From: Pandoraea commovens
GTDB taxonomy: Bacteria; Pseudomonadota; Gammaproteobacteria; Burkholderiales; Burkholderiaceae
Assembly (NCBI RefSeq): GCF_902459615.1
Contig: NZ_CABPSA010000005.1
Coordinates: forward strand, 248,001 to 312,000
Length of the DNA stretch: 64,000 bases
Reading direction: 5' to 3'
Part shown: positions 25,379 through 35,754 of the stretch, piece after piece
Position numbering within the stretch: position 1 is the stretch's first letter
Layout: every line of letters starts with the position of its first letter
Notes under the pieces: model-generated
What the model was told of the DNA's origin: nothing
Databases searched by the model: none
The model's input: only the letters and a program-made list of their open reading frames with translations
Translations under genes and position numbers: made by a program

Positions 25379-26878
25379 TTACTGGAACGCGACTTCGTTG
25401 AAACTGCGCAATTTGCGACTGTGCAAACGGTCCAGACCGTTGTCGCGCAGCAGCTCCATGGCCTTCACGCCGATCTTCAGATGCTGATCGACACGCTCGC
25501 GATAGAAGCGGTCCGCCATGCCCGGCAACTTCAGTTCGCCATGCAGCGGCTTGTCGCTCACGCACAGCAACGTGCCGTACGGCACGCGGAAACGGAAACC
25601 GTTGGCGGCAATCGTCGCACTCTCCATATCGAGCGCAATCGCGCGGCTCTGGCTCATGCGCTGCACCGGCTCACGGTGATCGCGCAATTCCCAGTTCCGG
25701 TTATCGACCGTCACCACCGTGCCCGTGCGCATTACACGCTTGAGCTCGAAGTCGTCCAGCTGCGTGACATCGGCCACCGCGCGCTCCAGCGCCACCTGCA
25801 CTTCGGCCAGCGGCGGCACCGGCACCCACAGCGGCAGGTCGTCGTCGAGCACGTGGTCTTCACGCACGTAACCGTGCGCGAGGCAGTAGTCGCCCAGACG
25901 CTGCGAATTGCGCAGGCCCGCGCAGTGCCCCAGCATGATCCACGCGTGCGGACGCAGTACCGCGATGTGATCGGTGATGGTCTTGGCGTTCGACGGTCCG
26001 ACGCCGATATTCACCATCGTGATGCCGGTGTTGTCCGGGCGCACGAGGTGATACGCGGGCATCTGCGGCAGGCGCGGGGGCGATGTGCCCTCTTCGGCGC
26101 GCGCCCCGATGTTCTGGTTCCAGTGCGTGACGTTGCCCGGCTCGACGAACGCCGTGTACTGGCTGCGGTACTCGCGCAGCGCGGGATCGTCCGTCGCGCT
26201 CATCAACTCGCGCCCCAGCTCCACGAACTCGTCGATGTAGAACTGGTAGTTGGTGAACAGCACGTAGTTCTGGAAGTTCTCGGGAGATGTCGCCGTGTAA
26301 TGGCGCAGCCGGTGCAGCGAATAGTCGACGCGCGGCGCGGTGAACAGCGCCAGCGGCAGAATCTCGCCTGGCAGCGGATCGCGCGTGCCGTTGACGATGC
26401 TGTCGTCCATCTTCGCGAGGTCGGGCACGTCGAACACAGTGCGCATGGCGCGCAAGTGCGTCTGATCGAGATCCCCTTCGAGGTACACACCGTCCTGATA
26501 GGCGAAGTGCACGGGAATCGGTTCGTCCGAGACGCCGACCTCGAACGCGGCGCCGTGGTTGTGCGCCAGTCGGCGCAACTGCTCGATGTAGTAATTCTCG
26601 AACAGATCGGGACGCGTGACGGTGGTCTGATAGCTGCCCGGGCCCGAGACAAAACCGTAAGACAGGCGCTTGTCGAGCTGGGTGATGTCTTCCGTGGTGA
26701 TGCGGATGAACGGGTAATGGGCGCTCACGCGGCGCGCCTGATCCTTCTGCTTCGAGAAGCGCTCGAATGCCGCGCGCAGATAGGCCGTATTGGCGTCGTA
26801 AATCGTCTTCAGATAGGCGACGGCTTCCACCGGATCTGCGATCGATCGGGTGGCATGGACCGGTTCTTGTTCGGACAT
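25379..26878 (-). CDS. amn: AMP nucleosidase
   Basis: 499 aa, full length for AMP nucleosidase, which hydrolyses AMP to adenine and ribose 5-phosphate. N-terminal Amn domain (ADPVEAVAYLKTIYDANTA) then a nucleoside phosphorylase-like fold with VNIGVGPSNAKTITDH, LGHCAGLR and LDMESATIAANGF. Start 26878 has GAGG upstream; a TTG two codons earlier is not needed. Monocistronic between hairpin 25225 and the dodecin gene. Confidence 0.92.
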   Translation of the reverse strand: MSEQEPVHATRSIADPVEAVAYLKTIYDANTAYLRAAFERFSKQKDQARRVSAHYPFIRITTEDITQLDKRLSYGFVSGPGSYQTTVTRPDLFENYYIEQLRRLAHNHGAAFEVGVSDEPIPVHFAYQDGVYLEGDLDQTHLRAMRTVFDVPDLAKMDDSIVNGTRDPLPGEILPLALFTAPRVDYSLHRLRHYTATSPENFQNYVLFTNYQFYIDEFVELGRELMSATDDPALREYRSQYTAFVEPGNVTHWNQNIGARAEEGTSPPRLPQMPAYHLVRPDNTGITMVNIGVGPSNAKTITDHIAVLRPHAWIMLGHCAGLRNSQRLGDYCLAHGYVREDHVLDDDLPLWVPVPPLAEVQVALERAVADVTQLDDFELKRVMRTGTVVTVDNRNWELRDHREPVQRMSQSRAIALDMESATIAANGFRFRVPYGTLLCVSDKPLHGELKLPGMADRFYRERVDQHLKIGVKAMELLRDNGLDRLHSRKLRSFNEVAFQ

Positions 26879-27119
26879 GCGCAAACCTCTTCTGTCTTCT
26901 TCGTGATCTCGAATATGCGCCTATTGTGACACGACTGTACGACATCTGCGGGACAGTGAAGCCGGTCGATTCCCATTCGGCGGAAGGCGCGGTCGGCAGG
27001 GTTTTCGCGGGGATTCAGAGGGGATGCGAAGGAGATTGGGTGCGACGTCGGCCGGGGAAGTTCGTCCCCGGCCGAGCGTGTTCTTGCGGATGCTACCGGA
27101 TGGTGCCGGGTGCGTGCGC

Positions 27120-27329
27120 TCAGTCTTCGAGGCGCATGCCGACCTTGAGCGTGACCTGCCAGTGCGCGACCTTGCCGTCTTCTATATGGCCGCGTGTTTC
27201 GGTGATCTCGAACCAGTTCAGATTGCGCAGCGTCTTGCTCGCGCGTTCGATGGCGCATTTGACCGCGTCCTCGATGGACTTGGTCGACGAGCCGGTCAGC
27301 TCGATTTGCTTGTACACGTGATTCGTCAT
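27120..27329 (-). CDS. Dodecin (flavin-binding)
   Basis: 69 aa, typical length. Forms dodecamers that store flavins. The hallmark [21 protein letters not shown] contains the stacking Trp (near 36) and the family core. GGAGG lies 5 nt before the ATG at 27329, so the upstream in-frame extension is not used. Lies 45 bp downstream of the MarR gene on the same strand. Confidence 0.92.
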   Translation of the reverse strand: MTNHVYKQIELTGSSTKSIEDAVKCAIERASKTLRNLNWFEITETRGHIEDGKVAHWQVTLKVGMRLED

Positions 27330-27374
27330 GTCAGCCTCCGGGTGGGTTTGGAGACTTCCCATGCTAGGCGTGTG

Positions 27375-27962
27375 CTACTGAGGCCGCAAGTCGGTGCATT
27401 CCGACAGGTCGTCGCCAGCATCGTCGAGCAAGTCGACGGCCGCCGCATGCTCGCTGACGCTCGCCTCATTTCCCGCCTGCGCGCGACGCAGCACGGCGGG
27501 CACAACGGTATCGAGCGGCGTGGGAACGACGTGTGTGAGATTGCGTCGCACTTTTTGCAGCAACTGCGTGAGCTGCACCGCTTCGAACGCGGTCAGGCCG
27601 TGCAGCGCTTCATCGCGCACTTCGTCGGAAAGGCGACGCGCGATCTGCAATTGCGCAACGGCCGCCCGCGTGACGAACAGGCGTTCGATGCGAGGATCGC
27701 GCGCATCGGGCCGACGTCGCACCCAACCGGCCTCTTCCATGCGCTCCAGCGTGCGGGCGAGCGTCTGTACCGGCGTTTCCAGAATGTCGGCCAGCACTGT
27801 CGGGCTCACGCCGCGATTGACGGAGAGATAGGCGAGCAAGCGGCATTGCGCGCGCGTCATCGGCAGCGTGCGCTGTGCAAACTGCTCGAAGCGGCGCCCG
27901 AAGAGACGTTGGATGTCTGCGACGAGAAAGCCGAAACGTTGGGCGGAATCGGTTACTTTCAT
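27375..27962 (-). CDS. MarR-family transcriptional regulator
   Basis: 195 aa. Winged HTH: QCRLLAYLSVNRGVSPTVLADIL, recognition helix PVQTLARTLERMEEAGW and wing RRRPDARDPRIERLF. C-terminal dimer helices. The longer frame is rejected because a near-consensus promoter (27969-27997) lies in it and ends 7 nt before the ATG at 27962. The promoter spacer contains a perfect 14-bp palindrome, so autoregulation is likely. The message may be leaderless. Dodecin follows and may be co-transcribed. Confidence 0.85.
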   Translation of the reverse strand: MKVTDSAQRFGFLVADIQRLFGRRFEQFAQRTLPMTRAQCRLLAYLSVNRGVSPTVLADILETPVQTLARTLERMEEAGWVRRRPDARDPRIERLFVTRAAVAQLQIARRLSDEVRDEALHGLTAFEAVQLTQLLQKVRRNLTHVVPTPLDTVVPAVLRRAQAGNEASVSEHAAAVDLLDDAGDDLSECTDLRPQ

Positions 27963-27968
27963 ATGCCG

Positions 27969-27997
27969 CATTATGCTAAACATGTTTAGGGATATCA
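27969..27997 (-). promoter_or_regulatory. marR promoter with embedded operator
   Basis: Minus strand: TTGATA (-35), 17-nt spacer, CATAAT (-10), then 7 nt to the ATG. The spacer holds CTAAACATGTTTAG (27976-27989), a perfect palindrome and good MarR operator candidate. Confidence 0.7.
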
Positions 27998-28095
27998 AGC
28001 CGACGACACTTCGGCATCCGGTGCATCCCCGGACCACTGCCCGGCCCTCCCCGTCCGGCGCCACCCTGGGCCGCCTCCGACCGCATCAGTCCGCC

Positions 28096-29967
28096 TCAGG
28101 CCGCCGCCGGTGTCCCGTCACCCTGTCCGCTGCCGTGTCCCAACCAGTCGAGCGCGCCCTCGCCTGCGGTTTCGCCTCCCGGACCGGCGCGCCGAATTGC
28201 GACGCCCACGGCCAGCACGTCGATGGCGGCGAGATGCAGGATCCGCGCGATCATCGTGACGTGTGCGCCCATCGTCTCCACATGATCGTTGGGCAACACC
28301 AGCGTCGCCTTGCGGGCGAGCGGTGAATTGCGAGCGGTAAGCGCAATGACCTTGGCACCGCGCGTGAGTGCGATATCGACGGCGCGGTTCAGGTCCGTCG
28401 AGCGTCCCGATGCGGAAATCGCGACGACCACATCGCCATCCCCCAACAACCCGGCCGACGCCTGCAACAGGTACGGATCGCCGTACGCGATCGTCGGCTT
28501 GCCGAAACGGAAGAACTTGTAGTGTGCATCCTGCGCGATCACACCTGAGTTGCCCAAGCCGTAGAACTCGATGCGACGCGCGCCGTCGAGCAGCGTCACG
28601 GCCGCCTCGACGGTGCGGGCATCGAGATGCTCGCGCATTTGCAGAATCGACGACACGGTGTTGTCGAGCACCTTGGCGCTGAATTCGGCAGCGGTGTCGC
28701 CCACGTGCACCTGCCCGTGACGCACAGGCAAAGTGCCCGTCAATGCGCTCGCGAGCTTGAGCTTGAAATCCGACAGCCCCTGACAGCCGAGCTTGCGGCA
28801 GAAGCGAATCACCGTCGGCTGACTCACACGCGCCAGACGCGCGATCTCCGCCACCGGCTCGGCCAGCAACGCGCGCGGTTGCTTCAGCGTAAGTTCCGCG
28901 ACGCGCTGCTCGGCGGGACTCAGACGGTCGCGCAAACGATGCAGACGGTCGATGAGCGCTCCCGCCCCTGCTGCGTGCGTGCCCAGTTGCTCCGCGAGAA
29001 TCGCCGACGTCCCTAGAAACGCGGGATGATCGGCCGTGATGATGTAAGTCGGAATTTTCTTCAGATACGCTTCGAAGCGTCCCTTCGCCTCGAAGCGCTG
29101 ACGAAACGGCGAATCCTCGAACAGCTTGCCGAGCTTCGGAATCACGCCACCGCCGAGGTACACGCCGCCGACCGCGCCGAGCGACACCGCCACGTTGCCT
29201 GCGAGCGTGCCCAGCATCGCGCAGAAGCAATCGACGGTCTCACGCGCGAGCGCGTCGCCCGATTGTGCCAGCTTAACGATGGCCGGGGTCTCAAGCGATT
29301 CCACGCGACGTCCGGCTCGCTCCGCCAGCGCCTGATAAACCAGCGCCATGCCGGGGCCCGCCACCAGCCGCTCGAACGATACATGCGGGAAGTGCTTCCA
29401 CGCGTAGCGCAGCACGTCGATCTCACGCTCGTCCGCCGGAGAAAATGTTGTGTGGCCGCCCTCGCTGCCCAGCGCGATCCATCGGTCTCCCGCCGGAATG
29501 AGGCCCGACACGCCCACACCGGTACCCGGCCCAAGCAGACCCAGCACACCGTTCGGACGCGGTTCGCCGCCGCCGATCTTGTGCTTCTGCGCGTCCGTCA
29601 AATACGGCAGCGCCATCGCCAGCGCGGTGAAATCGTTGACGACCAGCAGCGTCTCGAAACGCAACGCGCGGCGCGTCGCTTCGATGGAGAAGTGCCAGTC
29701 GCGATTCGTCATCTGAATCTCATCGCCTTCGATGGGATTGGCGATGGCGATGGCAGCGTGCTGTACCGGCTCGGCGTGATCCGCCTCGTCGAGGTAAGCG
29801 CGGATGACTTCGGGCACACCCGCGTAGTCGTCGCAGGCGTAATCACGGATTTCAACGAGATCGCCCGGCGAGATCTCCAGCGCAAAGCGGGCGTTGGTGC
29901 CACCAATGTCGGCCAGCAATCGCGGACCGCTCAGGTGGGGCGGGTTATTCCTCACTCCAGAAGACAT
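28096..29967 (-). CDS. glk: Glucokinase fused to RpiR/HexR-type regulator
   Basis: 623 aa, two proteins in one. Residues about 15-340 are bacterial glucokinase ([14 protein letters not shown] phosphate site, VVNDFTALA with catalytic Asp, [19 protein letters not shown]). Residues about 345-600 are an RpiR regulator: HTH ([23 protein letters not shown]) and SIS sugar-phosphate domain ([27 protein letters not shown]). This fusion is known from Burkholderia. The regulator half is the expected ligand of the HexR operator at 32192. Overlaps the pgl stop by 23 nt. Third gene of zwf-pgl-glk. Confidence 0.93.
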   Translation of the reverse strand: MSSGVRNNPPHLSGPRLLADIGGTNARFALEISPGDLVEIRDYACDDYAGVPEVIRAYLDEADHAEPVQHAAIAIANPIEGDEIQMTNRDWHFSIEATRRALRFETLLVVNDFTALAMALPYLTDAQKHKIGGGEPRPNGVLGLLGPGTGVGVSGLIPAGDRWIALGSEGGHTTFSPADEREIDVLRYAWKHFPHVSFERLVAGPGMALVYQALAERAGRRVESLETPAIVKLAQSGDALARETVDCFCAMLGTLAGNVAVSLGAVGGVYLGGGVIPKLGKLFEDSPFRQRFEAKGRFEAYLKKIPTYIITADHPAFLGTSAILAEQLGTHAAGAGALIDRLHRLRDRLSPAEQRVAELTLKQPRALLAEPVAEIARLARVSQPTVIRFCRKLGCQGLSDFKLKLASALTGTLPVRHGQVHVGDTAAEFSAKVLDNTVSSILQMREHLDARTVEAAVTLLDGARRIEFYGLGNSGVIAQDAHYKFFRFGKPTIAYGDPYLLQASAGLLGDGDVVVAISASGRSTDLNRAVDIALTRGAKVIALTARNSPLARKATLVLPNDHVETMGAHVTMIARILHLAAIDVLAVGVAIRRAGPGGETAGEGALDWLGHGSGQGDGTPAAA

Positions 29968-30622
29968 CGAGCTTGACTCCTTCTCGGTGGATCAGCCGGG
30001 AGATGGCATTGTCCTGTTCGCTCGCCTGCGCGGCTTCGAGCACGGCGCGTTTGGCCGGGCCCTGTATTTGCAGAATGAGCCGGTCGCAGGCCGCGAGCGC
30101 GGCGAGCGACCACGACACGCGCGGATACGGCGCGTGCTGCGGCTGCACGAAGACGAACTTGTCGTGGGTGGTGGTGGCCTCGGGCCATTGCGGGGCGTCG
30201 GCAAAGAGCGACGCGGTGTGCCCGTCCTCGCCCATGCCCAGCACGCAGACTTGCGGCACGCCATGCGTCCACGTGTCGTTGAGCGTGCGCACGTGCAACG
30301 CCGTGGCCGTCGCTGTGTCGACGATCGGCAACCAGCGCGCGCCGGTCGCACCGGGCAACAGCGTCTCGCTCACGAGTCGCGCATTGCTGTCGGCGTGATC
30401 GGGCGGCAGCCAGCGATCGTCCACCAAGGTGATGTCGACGTCGCGCCACGCCACGGGCAGGCGCGCGAGCTGCGCGAGAAAGGCCCGAGGGCTGGTGCCG
30501 CCGGAGACGGCCAGCAACGCCCGCTTGCGAATCGTCAGCGCTTCGTCGATGCCCGCCACGACGGCGTTGGCCAGCGCATGTGCCTGCGCGTCGCGCGTGG
30601 GAAAGGTTCGCCAATGGATCAT
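29945..30622 (-). CDS. pgl: 6-phosphogluconolactonase
   Basis: 225 aa, normal length. Hydrolyses 6-phosphogluconolactone to 6-phosphogluconate. Motifs: [36 protein letters not shown] and [15 protein letters not shown] with the conserved His. Start 30622 is the first Met before the conserved fold; the frame upstream is out of family. Lies 11 nt after zwf and overlaps glk by 23 nt, so the three are one transcript. Confidence 0.93.
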   Translation of the reverse strand: MIHWRTFPTRDAQAHALANAVVAGIDEALTIRKRALLAVSGGTSPRAFLAQLARLPVAWRDVDITLVDDRWLPPDHADSNARLVSETLLPGATGARWLPIVDTATATALHVRTLNDTWTHGVPQVCVLGMGEDGHTASLFADAPQWPEATTTHDKFVFVQPQHAPYPRVSWSLAALAACDRLILQIQGPAKRAVLEAAQASEQDNAISRLIHREGVKLDVFWSEE

Positions 30623-30633
30623 GCGGTCCGCCG

Positions 30634-32142
30634 TCAGTTGTCTTCTTCCACCCAGCTCGATCCGTATTGCGTGAGCAGCGCGCTGGCGGCGGGCGGTCCC
30701 CACGTGCCTGCGGCGTAACGCTTCGGGCCCTTGTGCTGTCGCGACCAGTACGCCTGAATCGGCGCGACCCAGCGCCACGCCTGCTCCTGCTCGTCGCGCC
30801 GCACGAACAGCGCCAGCCGACCGTTGATGACGTCGAGCAACAAACGCTCGTACGCATCCATCCGGTGTCCCTTGAAGAACTGGTCGAACGCCAGATCGAG
30901 GTGGACGGATTGCAGATTCATGCCCTCGCCCGGCTGCTTCGCGAGGCAGTACAGACGGATCGATTCGTTCGGCTGAAGGCGAATGACGAGACGGTTGACC
31001 CCCGGTTGTGCCGTCGCGTCGCCCAGCAGCGGATACGGCGTCGCGCGGTAATTGACGACGATCTCCGCCACGCGCTCGCCGAGCCGCTTGCCCGTGCGCA
31101 GGAAGAACGGCACACCCGCCCAGCGCCAGTTGTCGATGTCGGCCTTGAGCGCGACGAACGTCTCCGTCTGGCTGTCCGGTGGCACGCCCGGCTCGTCGTT
31201 GTACGCGGGCACCGCCGAATTGCGGATCGCCCCGCCGCCGTACTGCCCGCGCACGACATTGCGCGAAACGCTCTCATCGTCCAGTTGACGCAGCGAGCGC
31301 AGCACGCGCAGTTTTTCGTCTCGCACGGCGTCGGCGTCCATCGACAGCGGTGGCTCCATCGCGACGATGGCCAGCAGTTGCAGCAAATGGTTCTGCACCA
31401 TGTCGCGCAGCGCGCCGGTCTGTTCGTAGAACTCGCCGCGTCCCTCGACGCCGATTTCCTCGGCAATCGTGATCTGGATGTTATCGATCAGTTCGCGCCG
31501 CCACAGCGGCTCGAAGATCGCATTGCCGAAGCGCAGGGCCAGCAGGTTCTGCACCGCCTCTTTTCCGAGGTAGTGGTCGATGCGGTAAATCTGGTCTTCG
31601 CGGAAGATCGCGCCGACAGCGTCGTTGATCGCCTCCGACGACGCCAGATCGTGACCCAGCGGCTTTTCGAGCACGATGCGGCTGTTCTCGTTGAGCTTCG
31701 CGCTGCGCAGCCCTTCGCAAATGGGGATGAACAGCGACGGCCCGGTCGCCAGATAGAAGATCCGCACACCGGGACGCTTCGACAGCCGCTCGGCCAGTAC
31801 GCCGAACTCGTCTTCGCGGCCCAGATCGAGCGGCATGTAGTCGATGGTGTCGAGAAAGCGCTTCCAGGCGCTCTCATCCCACACGTCGGGCTTGATGTGT
31901 CCGCGCACATGCTGCTCGCACCACGCGTGGTACTCGGCGGCGTCCATCGGTTTTCGCGCGATGGCGAGGATGCGGCCAGCATCGGTGGCGGCGGTGATCG
32001 AACTCGCCGTTGCGTCCTTCGCATCGTCCGCGCCGAGCTGGCCGGTGCGGAACGCGCGGAACAGCGCGGGAAGGACTTTGCGCAGCGACAAATCGCCGGT
32101 AGCGCCGAACAACACAAAGGTATAGGGTGAAGGCGTGTTCAT
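30634..32142 (-). CDS. zwf: Glucose-6-phosphate 1-dehydrogenase
   Basis: 502 aa. N-terminal NADP motif FGATGDLSLRK, active-site RIDHYLGKEAVQN with the catalytic His, and conserved EKPLGHD. Makes 6-phosphogluconolactone for pgl. Start 32142 is the Met directly before the Rossmann strand; the upstream part of the frame covers the HexR-controlled promoter and is not translated. First gene of zwf-pgl-glk, divergent from edd. Confidence 0.95.
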   Translation of the reverse strand: MNTPSPYTFVLFGATGDLSLRKVLPALFRAFRTGQLGADDAKDATASSITAATDAGRILAIARKPMDAAEYHAWCEQHVRGHIKPDVWDESAWKRFLDTIDYMPLDLGREDEFGVLAERLSKRPGVRIFYLATGPSLFIPICEGLRSAKLNENSRIVLEKPLGHDLASSEAINDAVGAIFREDQIYRIDHYLGKEAVQNLLALRFGNAIFEPLWRRELIDNIQITIAEEIGVEGRGEFYEQTGALRDMVQNHLLQLLAIVAMEPPLSMDADAVRDEKLRVLRSLRQLDDESVSRNVVRGQYGGGAIRNSAVPAYNDEPGVPPDSQTETFVALKADIDNWRWAGVPFFLRTGKRLGERVAEIVVNYRATPYPLLGDATAQPGVNRLVIRLQPNESIRLYCLAKQPGEGMNLQSVHLDLAFDQFFKGHRMDAYERLLLDVINGRLALFVRRDEQEQAWRWVAPIQAYWSRQHKGPKRYAAGTWGPPAASALLTQYGSSWVEEDN

Positions 32143-32179
32143 GACAAGACGTCCACGTGTCACTGGGAAAGCGCAACTT

Positions 32180-32241
32180 TTGACACTGCATTGTAGTTTA
32201 ACTACACTGCAATTCAACAAAATATCGTGCTTTAACTACAT
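32180..32241. promoter_or_regulatory. Divergent edd/zwf promoters with HexR operator
   Basis: Plus strand (edd): TTGACA 32180-32185, 17 nt, TACACT 32203-32208. Minus strand (zwf): TTGAAT 32212-32217, 16 nt, TACAAT 32190-32195. The two core promoters overlap. Between their hexamers lies TGTAGTTTAACTACA (32192-32206), a perfect inverted repeat matching the known HexR type. A second copy (12 of 15 positions) is at 32227-32241 downstream of the edd start point. One bound HexR would block both operons. Confidence 0.8.
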
Positions 32242-32334
32242 GCCCTCATGGCGTGGCGAGTTAACGACATTCACGAAAGTTCGCACGCATTCCGCGCTTC
32301 CTCCCGCCCCACAACGTCCGTCCCGGGATCCCTC

Positions 32335-34182
32335 ATGACCCAGTCTTCGCATAACGTGTCGCTGCATCCGGTGGTACAACGCGTGACCGAGCGCCTTATC
32401 GAGCGCAGCCGGTCGTCCCGTCAGGCCTATCTCGACGGCGTCGCGCGCGCCACGCAGGGGCAACCCGGGCGCGACAAGATCGGATGCGCGAATCTGGCCC
32501 ACGCACTGGCCGCCGCCCCCGCCGACGATCGTCTGAAAATCCGCTCCGAGCGTACGCACAACGTCGGCATCGTCACCGCATACAACGACATGCTCTCGGC
32601 GCACGCGCCCTTCGCCGAATTCCCCGACATCATCAAATCCGCAGCACGCGCGCATGGTGCGAGCGCGCAGGTCGCCGGTGGCGTCCCCGCCATGTGCGAT
32701 GGGGTGACGCAAGGCTATGCGGGCATGGAGCTGTCGCTGTTCTCGCGCGACGTGATCGCGCTGGCCGCCATCGTCGCGCTCTCGCATCAGATGTTCGACG
32801 CCGCCATGTTCCTCGGCGTGTGTGACAAGATCGTGCCGGGGCTGGTGATCGCCGCGCAGGCGTTCGGCCATCTGCCCGCCGTGTTCAGCCCGGCAGGCCC
32901 GATGCCGTCGGGGTTGCCGAACGACGAGAAGTCGCGCATCCGGCAGGAATATGCAGCGGGCCGCGTCACACGCACCGCCCTGCTCGACGCCGAACTCGCC
33001 GCCTATCACGCCCAAGGCACGTGCACGTTCTACGGCACGGCGAACAGCAACCAGATGCTCATGGAATTCATGGGCCTACATCTGCCCGGGTCGTCGTTCG
33101 TCAACCCGCATACGCCGTTGCGACACGCGCTCACGCAAGCCGCCACGGCACGTGCGGTAGCGCTCGCGAAGTCGGGCATCAATACGTCGCAGATTCTGGA
33201 CGAGCGCGCGTTCATCAACGGCGTCGTCGGTCTGCTTGCCACCGGCGGGTCGACGAATCACACGCTGCACCTGGTCGCAATGGCCCACGCAGGCGGCATT
33301 CTGCTCGACTGGCAGGACTTCGCCGAGTTGTCGGACGTCACCCCGCTGCTCGCGCACGTCTATCCGAGCGGCAAGGCCGACGTGAACCAATTCCATGCGG
33401 CCGGTGGCCTGAGTTTTCTCATTCGCGAACTGCTCGATGCGGGCTTTTTGCACAACGACGTGACGACCGTCATGGGACACGGTCTGCGTGCCTACACGCA
33501 GGAGGCCTTCCTGCGCGACGACGTGCTGTCGTGGCAGGAAGCGCCGACCAAAAGCCTCGACGAAAACATCGTGCGTCCGGCGTCGCGACCGTTCGCGCCC
33601 GAGGGCGGCCTGCGCATGCTCGCAGGCAATCTGGGACGCGCCGTCATCAAGTCGTCCGCCGTCAAGCCCGAACACCAGAAGGTACGTGCACCGGCGCGCG
33701 TGTTCTCCGATCAGGAGTCGGCGCAAGCGGCCTTCAAGGCGGGCGAACTGACGCGCGACGTGATCGTCGTGGTGCGCTTCCAGGGGCCGCGTGCCAACGG
33801 CATGCCCGAACTGCACAAGCTCATGCCGATGCTGGGGCTCTTGCAGGATGAAGGGCATCACGTCGCGCTGGTCACGGACGGTCGCATGTCCGGGGCATCG
33901 GGCAAGGTGCCTGCGGCCATCCATCTGTCGCCCGAAGCGGAGGAAGGCGGCATGCTCGCGCGCGTGCAGGATGGCGACATCATCGAGATCGATTGCGAGA
34001 CGAATACCCTGCACTGCGAAGTGGACGACGCCACACTCGCCGCGCGCACGCCCGAGGCGGTGCCGCAACGACCGTTCGATCCGTGGCGCAATATGTTCTC
34101 GCTGTTCCGAAACAACGTCGGCACCGCACCGCATGGCGCAAGCGTGCTGTTCAACGACGCGCAGTACCCGAAACACGACTGA
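32335..34182 (+). CDS. edd: 6-phosphogluconate dehydratase (Entner-Doudoroff)
   Basis: 615 aa, IlvD/Edd family Fe-S dehydratase; converts 6-phosphogluconate to KDPG. Conserved segments: [30 protein letters not shown] (cluster Cys), [24 protein letters not shown] (Cys), and [13 protein letters not shown]. Start 32335 begins the usual N-terminus; 30 upstream codons overlap the regulatory region. No eda aldolase follows directly. Terminator at 34208-34235. Confidence 0.94.
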   Translation: MTQSSHNVSLHPVVQRVTERLIERSRSSRQAYLDGVARATQGQPGRDKIGCANLAHALAAAPADDRLKIRSERTHNVGIVTAYNDMLSAHAPFAEFPDIIKSAARAHGASAQVAGGVPAMCDGVTQGYAGMELSLFSRDVIALAAIVALSHQMFDAAMFLGVCDKIVPGLVIAAQAFGHLPAVFSPAGPMPSGLPNDEKSRIRQEYAAGRVTRTALLDAELAAYHAQGTCTFYGTANSNQMLMEFMGLHLPGSSFVNPHTPLRHALTQAATARAVALAKSGINTSQILDERAFINGVVGLLATGGSTNHTLHLVAMAHAGGILLDWQDFAELSDVTPLLAHVYPSGKADVNQFHAAGGLSFLIRELLDAGFLHNDVTTVMGHGLRAYTQEAFLRDDVLSWQEAPTKSLDENIVRPASRPFAPEGGLRMLAGNLGRAVIKSSAVKPEHQKVRAPARVFSDQESAQAAFKAGELTRDVIVVVRFQGPRANGMPELHKLMPMLGLLQDEGHHVALVTDGRMSGASGKVPAAIHLSPEAEEGGMLARVQDGDIIEIDCETNTLHCEVDDATLAARTPEAVPQRPFDPWRNMFSLFRNNVGTAPHGASVLFNDAQYPKHD

Positions 34183-34207
34183 TCTCACCGCTCAACGTCA
34201 GGCAAAC

Positions 34208-34235
34208 AAGGCGTCAAAATCTTGACGCCTTTTTT
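34208..34235 (+). terminator. Rho-independent terminator of edd
   Basis: Perfect 10-bp stem AAGGCGTCAA/TTGACGCCTT, 4-nt loop, T6 tail. Confidence 0.92.
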
Positions 34236-34294
34236 ACCTGCGCCTCCCTAGACTGGCCTCGTTGTCACTTCAGTCGTCAAAACGACACGTCGCC

Positions 34295-34774
34295 ATGCCC
34301 TCAATCGCCCAACGCGTCAGCCTTGAACCTCCTGGTGCGAACGCCACTCCGGCTGATCCCTCGCGCGCTTACAGCGCAACACCCGCCACGGCCCGTGCGT
34401 CGCTCAGTTCGGCGCAATCGGCCAACAACGCCGTCGCCGCAACGCCAGCCAGTACGCTGACCACGCTGGGCGCACCGTCCGCCGAGACCGTGTCTGTGGC
34501 GCGTCAACGCAATCGATACAACCCGCGCGCCCGCCTCGACGCGACGCTCGACATCACCCTCAGCCGCGCCGCCGTCTCCTCGCTGGCCGTCACGCTGGCG
34601 ATGAGCCTGCCACTGCCATGGCGTGTCGAGACGATTCGTCCGATCCGGCGCGATACGGCGGCTGTGGTGTCGATTGCCTTGCCGCGCGTCGAAGCGGCAC
34701 GGGCGATGGACGTCGTCATGCAATCGCTGCCGGAAGCCGAATTCGGCGCACTACGCCTGCGTCCGGCCGTCTGA
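34295..34774 (+). CDS. Hypothetical protein, Ala/Thr/Ser/Pro-rich N-terminus
   Basis: 159 aa, no recognised family. The first 70 residues are low-complexity and rich in Ala, Ser, Thr and Pro, without a signal peptide. A short structured C-terminal half follows (LDATLDITLSRAAVSSLAV ... VVSIALPRVEAARAMDVVM). Codon use and third-position GC are those of a coding gene. Start is uncertain (34295 or a TTG at 34262) and has no strong ribosome site. Lies between the edd terminator and the dapA-like gene. Confidence 0.5.
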   Translation: MPSIAQRVSLEPPGANATPADPSRAYSATPATARASLSSAQSANNAVAATPASTLTTLGAPSAETVSVARQRNRYNPRARLDATLDITLSRAAVSSLAVTLAMSLPLPWRVETIRPIRRDTAAVVSIALPRVEAARAMDVVMQSLPEAEFGALRLRPAV

Positions 34775-34815
34775 GACCCTCCCGGCGATCTTCGCCAACA
34801 CCGATGCTTCAGGTT

Positions 34816-35697
34816 ATGAACACAGCCATCTTCGAAGGCGTGTGGGTTCCGCTCGTCACGCCCATGTCAGGCGCCAATGGCGCTCAGATCGACTACAACG
34901 CGTTTGCACGTCTGGTCGACTACTACCTCGCCGCTGGCGTAAACGGCCTCGTGGTCGCAGGCACCACCGGCGAGGGCACACTGCTCACCGATGAGGAGCG
35001 CCGCCGTCTCGTCGAGACGGCCTGCCACCTCGCTCACGGACACGCGCCGGTGCTCGCCGGTGTCGGTGCCGCCGACACGACGAATGCCGCGCGTCAGATC
35101 CGCAGTCTTGACGACCTGCCGCTCGCCGGTTACCTCGTCCCGCCGCCCTACTACCTGCGCCCCTCGCAGGAAGGCATTCTCTGGCACTACCGCACGCTTG
35201 CCGCCGGTACGCGCAAGCCGCTCGTGCTCTATAACGTGCCGCTTCGCACCGGTGTCACGCTCGGCGTGGAGACGATCCGCGAGCTGGCATCGCACGAGTC
35301 GTTCGCCGCCATCAAGGAGTGCGATGCGCACCCGCTCACACATCTCCCGGCGCAAGTGACGATGCGCGTGCTGTGCGGCGACGACATGCAGATCCTGCCC
35401 GCGCTGCGCGCCGGTGCCGTCGGATGTATTTCGGCGGCAGCGCATGTGCGCCCGGACCTCTATCTCAAGCTGATGCGCTACGTGCGCGAAGGCGACATGG
35501 ATCACGCGAACACACTCTTCAACGGCATGAAGCCGCTGATCCGACGACTGTTCTCCGAGCCGAATCCGGTGGCGATCAAAGCGGCCCTCGCATCGCTGGG
35601 CTTCTGCCAGGACACGGTGCGCCGCCCGCTCATGCCGTGCACCACCGCCCTTCGCAAGGACATCGACGCACAACTGGAAGTCACGATGGCGTTCTGA
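34816..35697 (+). CDS. dapA: Dihydrodipicolinate synthase family aldolase
   Basis: 293 aa, normal for DapA. TIM-barrel class I aldolase with AGTTGEGTLL (Thr pair), LYNVPLRTG (Tyr, and Arg that binds aspartate semialdehyde in true DHDPS) and FAAIKECDAH (Schiff-base Lys). Condenses pyruvate with aspartate semialdehyde. Location after edd raises the alternative of a keto-sugar-acid aldolase, but the YNVPxRTG Arg favours DHDPS. Start at 34816; an upstream ATG at 34804 is in frame. Confidence 0.8.
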   Translation: MNTAIFEGVWVPLVTPMSGANGAQIDYNAFARLVDYYLAAGVNGLVVAGTTGEGTLLTDEERRRLVETACHLAHGHAPVLAGVGAADTTNAARQIRSLDDLPLAGYLVPPPYYLRPSQEGILWHYRTLAAGTRKPLVLYNVPLRTGVTLGVETIRELASHESFAAIKECDAHPLTHLPAQVTMRVLCGDDMQILPALRAGAVGCISAAAHVRPDLYLKLMRYVREGDMDHANTLFNGMKPLIRRLFSEPNPVAIKAALASLGFCQDTVRRPLMPCTTALRKDIDAQLEVTMAF

Positions 35698-35754
35698 TAT
35701 CGGCAGCATGCCGCCCCGACGTGGTCCATGACCGCACCTGACAGGACACTCGCA

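Noticed and set aside
34816-35697. KDPG/KDG aldolase role for the dapA-like gene because it follows edd
   Set aside because: The YNVPLRTG segment keeps the Arg diagnostic of dihydrodipicolinate synthase, and a terminator separates it from edd.
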